NCBI GenBank assembly: GCA_032718475.1
Contig: JAUCBJ010006082.1
Coordinates: forward strand, 1 to 24,015
From: Nemertoderma westbladi
Lineage: Eukaryota; Xenacoelomorpha; Nemertodermatida; Nemertodermatidae
Direction of reading: 5' to 3'
DNA: 24,015 nt
Position numbers and translations under genes: made by a program. The notes beneath the pieces are model-generated. The model did not search any database. It saw nothing but the letters and a program-made list of their open reading frames with translations, and had not been told where the DNA came from. Positions 16,201-24,015 of this stretch are shown here, piece after piece. Every line of letters begins with the position of its first letter. Position 1 is the stretch's first letter.

Positions 16201-19200
16201 GCAGTTTAATACCGGTATCATTTAGTGTATGGCGGTTAGGTTTTAGGGTTAGGGTTGCGATACATACTTGTATGTGGAGCATGTTATAATATATTTTGTT
16301 TGTGTTTTTTGTTTGTTTTGTTTTGTGTTCCTTGATGGCCTTAGGGTCTGGAGTTTTTTGTTTGTTTTGTTTTGTGTTCCTTTATGGCCTTAGGGTCTGG
16401 AAGGTATTTTGGGCTTAATGTCCTGATTCTATATTTTTTTTTTGTAGTTAAAGGTTGTAAGTCTCTAGTGTTTACCTTAAAGTTGATATATACACCCAAC
16501 CCCCTGTTAGTCAGTATGTCGGTACATTCAATTATCACATATGAATATAGAGCAGAACTCCGGCATCACTGCATGTTGTTAAATCTTATATAATTTTTGT
16601 ACTGTGTGTTTGCTCTAGCAAACTACCAGTTTTCCATTGGTAACATGTTTACTTACCGTAGGCCTATAGGGTTCCAATGTTCTGAGGTCTGAAGTCTGTT
16701 TGGGCTAAGTGGTAACTGAGTTGATGGTGCGATTAATTTAGGTCAATGGTGCAATATAGTTAGGCTTGGCTAATTCCCTGTCCAGCTGACGAGGTGTCGA
16801 GGATTAGCGCGTACTGGTCCTAGACGCCGAAACGCAACCATATTTTTAACAAATTAATTATTTTTGTCTTAGTCCTAACTCTTTCACGGCGACAAAAATG
16901 TCATATATTTTCTTATAGAATATAGGCTTAGCTTTTGTGCAGTTTAATACCGGTATCATTTAGTGTATGGCGGTTAGGTTTTAGGGTTAGGGTTGCGATA
17001 CATACTTGTATGTGGAGCATGTTATAATATATTTTGTTTGTGTTTTTTGTTTGTTTTGTTTTGTGTTCCTTGATGGCCTTAGGGTCTGGAGTTTTTTGTT
17101 TGTTTTGTTTTGTGTTCCTTTATGGCCTTAGGGTCTGGAAGGTATTTTGGGCTTAATGTCCTGATTCTATATTTTTTTTTTTGTAGTTAAAGGTTGTAAG
17201 TCTCTAGTGTTTACCTTAAAGTTGATATATACACCCAACCCCCTGTTAGTCAGTATGTCGGTACATTCAATTATCACATATGAATATAGAGCAGAACTCC
17301 GGCATCACTGCATGTTGTTAAATCTTATATAATTTTTGTACTGTGTGTTTGCTCTAGCAAACTACCAGTTTTCCATTGGTAACATGTTTACTTACCGTAG
17401 GCCTATAGGGTTCCAATGTTCTGAGGTCTGAAGTCTGTTTGGGCTAAGTGGTAACTGAGTTGATGGTGCGATTAATTTAGGTCAATGGTGCAATATAGTT
17501 AGGCTTGGCTAATTCCCTGTCCAGCTGACGAGGTGTCGAGGATTAGCGCGTACTGGTCCTAGACGCCGAAACGCAACCATATTTTTAACAAATTAATTAT
17601 TTTTGTCTTAGTCCTAACTCTTTCACGGCGACAAAAATGTCATATATTTTCTTATAGAATATAGGCTTAGCTTTTGTGCAGTTTAATACCGGTATCATTT
17701 AGTGTATGGCGGTTAGGTTTTAGGGTTAGGGTTGCGATACATACTTGTATGTGGAGCATGTTATAATATATTTTGTTTGTGTTTTTTGTTTGTTTTGTTT
17801 TGTGTTCCTTGATGGCCTTAGGGTCTGGAGTTTTTTGTTTGTTTTGTTTTGTGTTCCTTTATGGCCTTAGGGTCTGGAAGGTATTTTGGGCTTAATGTCC
17901 TGATTCTATATTTTTTTTTTTGTAGTTAAAGGTTGTAAGTCTCTAGTGTTTACCTTAAAGTTGATATATACACCCAACCCCCTGTTAGTCAGTATGTCGG
18001 TACATTCAATTATCACATATGAATATAGAGCAGAACTCCGGCATCACTGCATGTTGTTAAATCTTATATAATTTTTGTACTGTGTGTTTGCTCTAGCAAA
18101 CTACCAGTTTTCCATTGGTAACATGTTTACTTACCGTAGGCCTATAGGGTTCCAATGTTCTGAGGTCTGAAGTCTGTTTGGGCTAAGTGGTAACTGAGTT
18201 GATGGTGCGATTAATTTAGGTCAATGGTGCAATATAGTTAGGCTTGGCTAATTCCCTGTCCAGCTGACGAGGTGTCGAGGATTAGCGCGTACTGGTCCTA
18301 GACGCCGAAACGCAACCATATTTTTAACAAATTAATTATTTTTGTCTTAGTCCTAACTCTTTCACGGCGACAAAAATGTCATATATTTTCTTATAGAATA
18401 TAGGCTTAGCTTTTGTGCAGTTTAATACCGGTATCATTTAGTGTATGGCGGTTAGGTTTTAGGGTTAGGGTTGCGATACATACTTGTATGTGGAGCATGT
18501 TATAATATATTTTGTTTGTGTTTTTTGTTTGTTTTGTTTTGTGTTCCTTGATGGCCTTAGGGTCTGGAGTTTTTTGTTTGTTTTGTTTTGTGTTCCTTTA
18601 TGGCCTTAGGGTCTGGAAGGTATTTTGGGCTTAATGTCCTGATTCTATATTTTTTTTTTTTTGTAGTTAAAGGTTGTAAGTCTCTAGTGTTTACCTTAAA
18701 GTTGATATATACACCCAACCCCCTGTTAGTCAGTATGTCGGTACATTCAATTATCACATATGAATATAGAGCAGAACTCCGGCATCACTGCATGTTGTTA
18801 AATCTTATATAATTTTTGTACTGTGTGTTTGCTCTAGCAAACTACCAGTTTTCCATTGGTAACATGTTTACTTACCGTAGGCCTATAGGGTTCCAATGTT
18901 CTGAGGTCTGAAGTCTGTTTGGGCTAAGTGGTAACTGAGTTGATGGTGCGATTAATTTAGGTCAATGGTGCAATATAGTTAGGCTTGGCTAATTCCCTGT
19001 CCAGCTGACGAGGTGTCGAGGATTAGCGCGTACTGGTCCTAGACGCCGAAACGCAACCATATTTTTAACAAATTAATTATTTTTGTCTTAGTCCTAACTC
19101 TTTCACGGCGACAAAAATGTCATATATTTTCTTATAGAATATAGGCTTAGCTTTTGTGCAGTTTAATACCGGTATCATTTAGTGTATGGCGGTTAGGTTT

Positions 19201-22200
19201 TAGGGTTAGGGTTGCGATACATACTTGTATGTGGAGCATGTTATAATATATTTTGTTTGTGTTTTTTGTTTGTTTTGTTTTGTGTTCCTTGATGGCCTTA
19301 GGGTCTGGAGTTTTTTGTTTGTTTTGTTTTGTGTTCCTTTATGGCCTTAGGGTCTGGAAGGTATTTTGGGCTTAATGTCCTGATTCTATATTTTTTTTTT
19401 TTTTGTAGTTAAAGGTTGTAAGTCTCTAGTGTTTACCTTAAAGTTGATATATACACCCAACCCCCTGTTAGTCAGTATGTCGGTACATTCAATTATCACA
19501 TATGAATATAGAGCAGAACTCCGGCATCACTGCATGTTGTTAAATCTTATATAATTTTTGTACTGTGTGTTTGCTCTAGCAAACTACCAGTTTTCCATTG
19601 GTAACATGTTTACTTACCGTAGGCCTATAGGGTTCCAATGTTCTGAGGTCTGAAGTCTGTTTGGGCTAAGTGGTAACTGAGTTGATGGTGCGATTAATTT
19701 AGGTCAATGGTGCAATATAGTTAGGCTTGGCTAATTCCCTGTCCAGCTGACGAGGTGTCGAGGATTAGCGCGTACTGGTCCTAGACGCCGAAACGCAACC
19801 ATATTTTTAACAAATTAATTATTTTTGTCTTAGTCCTAACTCTTTCACGGCGACAAAAATGTCATATATTTTCTTATAGAATATAGGCTTAGCTTTTGTG
19901 CAGTTTAATACCGGTATCATTTAGTGTATGGCGGTTAGGTTTTAGGGTTAGGGTTGCGATACATACTTGTATGTGGAGCATGTTATAATATATTTTGTTT
20001 GTGTTTTTTGTTTGTTTTGTTTTGTGTTCCTTGATGGCCTTAGGGTCTGGAGTTTTTTGTTTGTTTTGTTTTGTGTTCCTTTATGGCCTTAGGGTCTGGA
20101 AGGTATTTTGGGCTTAATGTCCTGATTCTATATTTTTTTTTTTGTAGTTAAAGGTTGTAAGTCTCTAGTGTTTACCTTAAAGTTGATATATACACCCAAC
20201 CCCCTGTTAGTCAGTATGTCGGTACATTCAATTATCACATATGAATATAGAGCAGAACTCCGGCATCACTGCATGTTGTTAAATCTTATATAATTTTTGT
20301 ACTGTGTGTTTGCTCTAGCAAACTACCAGTTTTCCATTGGTAACATGTTTACTTACCGTAGGCCTATAGGGTTCCAATGTTCTGAGGTCTGAAGTCTGTT
20401 TGGGCTAAGTGGTAACTGAGTTGATGGTGCGATTAATTTAGGTCAATGGTGCAATATAGTTAGGCTTGGCTAATTCCCTGTCCAGCTGACGAGGTGTCGA
20501 GGATTAGCGCGTACTGGTCCTAGACGCCGAAACGCAACCATATTTTTAACAAATTAATTATTTTTGTCTTAGTCCTAACTCTTTCACGGCGACAAAAATG
20601 TCATATATTTTCTTATAGAATATAGGCTTAGCTTTTGTGCAGTTTAATACCGGTATCATTTAGTGTATGGCGGTTAGGTTTTAGGGTTAGGGTTGCGATA
20701 CATACTTGTATGTGGAGCATGTTATAATATATTTTGTTTGTGTTTTTTGTTTGTTTTGTTTTGTGTTCCTTGATGGCCTTAGGGTCTGGAGTTTTTTGTT
20801 TGTTTTGTTTTGTGTTCCTTTATGGCCTTAGGGTCTGGAAGGTATTTTGGGCTTAATGTCCTGATTCTATATTTTTTTTTTTGTAGTTAAAGGTTGTAAG
20901 TCTCTAGTGTTTACCTTAAAGTTGATATATACACCCAACCCCCTGTTAGTCAGTATGTCGGTACATTCAATTATCACATATGAATATAGAGCAGAACTCC
21001 GGCATCACTGCATGTTGTTAAATCTTATATAATTTTTGTACTGTGTGTTTGCTCTAGCAAACTACCAGTTTTCCATTGGTAACATGTTTACTTACCGTAG
21101 GCCTATAGGGTTCCAATGTTCTGAGGTCTGAAGTCTGTTTGGGCTAAGTGGTAACTGAGTTGATGGTGCGATTAATTTAGGTCAATGGTGCAATATAGTT
21201 AGGCTTGGCTAATTCCCTGTCCAGCTGACGAGGTGTCGAGGATTAGCGCGTACTGGTCCTAGACGCCGAAACGCAACCATATTTTTAACAAATTAATTAT
21301 TTTTGTCTTAGTCCTAACTCTTTCACGGCGACAAAAATGTCATATATTTTCTTATAGAATATAGGCTTAGCTTTTGTGCAGTTTAATACCGGTATCATTT
21401 AGTGTATGGCGGTTAGGTTTTAGGGTTAGGGTTGCGATACATACTTGTATGTGGAGCATGTTATAATATATTTTGTTTGTGTTTTTTGTTTGTTTTGTTT
21501 TGTGTTCCTTGATGGCCTTAGGGTCTGGAGTTTTTTGTTTGTTTTGTTTTGTGTTCCTTTATGGCCTTAGGGTCTGGAAGGTATTTTGGGCTTAATGTCC
21601 TGATTCTATATTTTTTTTTTGTAGTTAAAGGTTGTAAGTCTCTAGTGTTTACCTTAAAGTTGATATATACACCCAACCCCCTGTTAGTCAGTATGTCGGT
21701 ACATTCAATTATCACATATGAATATAGAGCAGAACTCCGGCATCACTGCATGTTGTTAAATCTTATATAATTTTTGTACTGTGTGTTTGCTCTAGCAAAC
21801 TACCAGTTTTCCATTGGTAACATGTTTACTTACCGTAGGCCTATAGGGTTCCAATGTTCTGAGGTCTGAAGTCTGTTTGGGCTAAGTGGTAACTGAGTTG
21901 ATGGTGCGATTAATTTAGGTCAATGGTGCAATATAGTTAGGCTTGGCTAATTCCCTGTCCAGCTGACGAGGTGTCGAGGATTAGCGCGTACTGGTCCTAG
22001 ACGCCGAAACGCAACCATATTTTTAACAAATTAATTATTTTTGTCTTAGTCCTAACTCTTTCACGGCGACAAAAATGTCATATATTTTCTTATAGAATAT
22101 AGGCTTAGCTTTTGTGCAGTTTAATACCGGTATCATTTAGTGTATGGCGGTTAGGTTTTAGGGTTAGGGTTGCGATACATACTTGTATGTGGAGCATGTT

Positions 22201-24015
22201 ATAATATATTTTGTTTGTGTTTTTTGTTTGTTTTGTTTTGTGTTCCTTGATGGCCTTAGGGTCTGGAGTTTTTTGTTTGTTTTGTTTTGTGTTCCTTTAT
22301 GGCCTTAGGGTCTGGAAGGTATTTTGGGCTTAATGTCCTGATTCTATATTTTTTTTTTTGTAGTTAAAGGTTGTAAGTCTCTAGTGTTTACCTTAAAGTT
22401 GATATATACACCCAACCCCCTGTTAGTCAGTATGTCGGTACATTCAATTATCACATATGAATATAGAGCAGAACTCCGGCATCACTGCATGTTGTTAAAT
22501 CTTATATAATTTTTGTACTGTGTGTTTGCTCTAGCAAACTACCAGTTTTCCATTGGTAACATGTTTACTTACCGTAGGCCTATAGGGTTCCAATGTTCTG
22601 AGGTCTGAAGTCTGTTTGGGCTAAGTGGTAACTGAGTTGATGGTGCGATTAATTTAGGTCAATGGTGCAATATAGTTAGGCTTGGCTAATTCCCTGTCCA
22701 GCTGACGAGGTGTCGAGGATTAGCGCGTACTGGTCCTAGACGCCGAAACGCAACCATATTTTTAACAAATTAATTATTTTTGTCTTAGTCCTAACTCTTT
22801 CACGGCGACAAAAATGTCATATATTTTCTTATAGAATATAGGCTTAGCTTTTGTGCAGTTTAATACCGGTATCATTTAGTGTATGGCGGTTAGGTTTTAG
22901 GGTTAGGGTTGCGATACATACTTGTATGTGGAGCATGTTATAATATATTTTGTTTGTGTTTTTTGTTTGTTTTGTTTTGTGTTCCTTGATGGCCTTAGGG
23001 TCTGGAGTTTTTTGTTTGTTTTGTTTTGTGTTCCTTTATGGCCTTAGGGTCTGGAAGGTATTTTGGGCTTAATGTCCTGATTCTATATTTTTTTTTTTTT
23101 TGTAGTTAAAGGTTGTAAGTCTCTAGTGTTTACCTTAAAGTTGATATATACACCCAACCCCCTGTTAGTCAGTATGTCGGTACATTCAATTATCACATAT
23201 GAATATAGAGCAGAACTCCGGCATCACTGCATGTTGTTAAATCTTATATAATTTTTGTACTGTGTGTTTGCTCTAGCAAACTACCAGTTTTCCATTGGTA
23301 ACATGTTTACTTACCGTAGGCCTATAGGGTTCCAATGTTCTGAGGTCTGAAGTCTGTTTGGGCTAAGTGGTAACTGAGTTGATGGTGCGATTAATTTAGG
23401 TCAATGGTGCAATATAGTTAGGCTTGGCTAATTCCCTGTCCAGCTGACGAGGTGTCGAGGATTAGCGCGTACTGGTCCTAGACGCCGAAACGCAACCATA
23501 TTTTTAACAAATTAATTATTTTTGTCTTAGTCCTAACTCTTTCACGGCGACAAAAATGTCATATATTTTCTTATAGAATATAGGCTTAGCTTTTGTGCAG
23601 TTTAATACCGGTATCATTTAGTGTATGGCGGTTAGGTTTTAGGGTTAGGGTTGCGATACATACTTGTATGTGGAGCATGTTATAATATATTTTGTTTGTG
23701 TTTTTTGTTTGTTTTGTTTTGTGTTCCTTGATGGCCTTAGGGTCTGGAGTTTTTTGTTTGTTTTGTTTTGTGTTCCTTTATGGCCTTAGGGTCTGGAAGG
23801 TATTTTGGGCTTAATGTCCTGATTCTATATTTTTTTTTTGTAGTTAAAGGTTGTAAGTCTCTAGTGTTTACCTTAAAGTTGATATATACACCCAACCCCC
23901 TGTTAGTCAGTATGTCGGTACATTCAATTATCACATATGAATATAGAGCAGAACTCCGGCATCACTGCATGTTGTTAAATCTTATATAATTTTTGTACTG
24001 TGTGTTTGCTCTAGC

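Larger units (their letters stand above)
12653..24015 (+). repeat. Satellite DNA, about 15.4 tandem units of 738-742 bp, runs off the right end
   Basis: Using the word CTTTATGG as the mark, units start at 12683, 13421, 14161, 14900, 15640, 16380, 17118, 17857, 18596, 19337, 20079, 20818, 21557, 22295, 23034 and 23776. Each spacing equals 728 plus the number of T in one tract (10, 12, 11, 12, 12, 10, 11, 11, 13, 14, 11, 11, 10, 11, 14 T for units 1-15). Apart from the tract I noticed only one substitution, A to G at 15144. Each unit has an internal 49-bp direct duplication (for example 13345-13393 and 13394-13442, differing at one base); the first unit has only the second half. Open frames of 65-74 residues appear on both strands, but only in units with 10 or 13 T, so they are not conserved genes. 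Confidence 0.95.

Noticed and set aside
12653-24015. CRISPR-like array
   Set aside because: The units are 740 bp, contiguous, without variable spacers, and the context is an animal genome.

Overview
The window looks like repeat-rich intergenic or intronic DNA from an animal, probably a marine invertebrate. The signs are a broken LINE with an APE-type endonuclease, DNA transposons with 8-bp target duplications, a metazoan-type NZF zinc-finger exon ending in a GT splice donor, frequent GTAGGCCTA-type words and a long tandem satellite. An echinoderm-like or hemichordate-like source is only an impression from word use. No bacterial gene organisation, RNA polymerase gene, rRNA or tRNA was recognised.

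Region 1 (1-3153) is LINE debris. A forward copy carries APE endonuclease, RT N-terminal and extreme C-terminal segments. It is broken by frameshifts, one stop codon, an internal deletion and a 225-bp MITE-like insertion. It is followed head-to-head by a second, inverted RT fragment. Region 2 (3279-3400, minus strand) is the one convincing cellular coding segment: a first coding exon encoding a TRABID/ZRANB1-like NZF finger, with a good splice donor. Any downstream exons would lie to the left, so the LINE debris would be intronic.

Region 3 (3636-12553) is a nest of inverted-repeat (foldback) elements. Two related hAT-like elements (3636-5191 and 10217-12553) each carry inverted arms of a 12-bp minisatellite. 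A 470-bp foldback element sits inside the second hAT-like copy with a perfect 8-bp duplication, and the first copy supplies the empty site. A relative of that element, with the same ends but different arms and loop, sits inside a 1.4-kb giant inverted repeat (5439-6860). Smaller palindromic clusters, a second LINE C-terminal fragment and a recurring ~50-bp cassette fill the rest.

Region 4 (12653-24015) is a tandem satellite of about 15.4 units of 738-742 bp. Unit length follows one T-tract (10-14 T); outside it I noticed one substitution. Every complete unit carries CUGACGA - a 13-bp-paired hairpin - GAAAC, the signature core of a hammerhead ribozyme. The usual cleavage strand is not in the usual place. 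A matching GCGUA/CUGG segment lies in the hairpin loop, which suggests an unusual, possibly unit-to-unit, ribozyme design. This is the most interesting candidate in the window.

Almost nothing here acts as a pathway. The content is one probable host exon surrounded by layers of selfish DNA.
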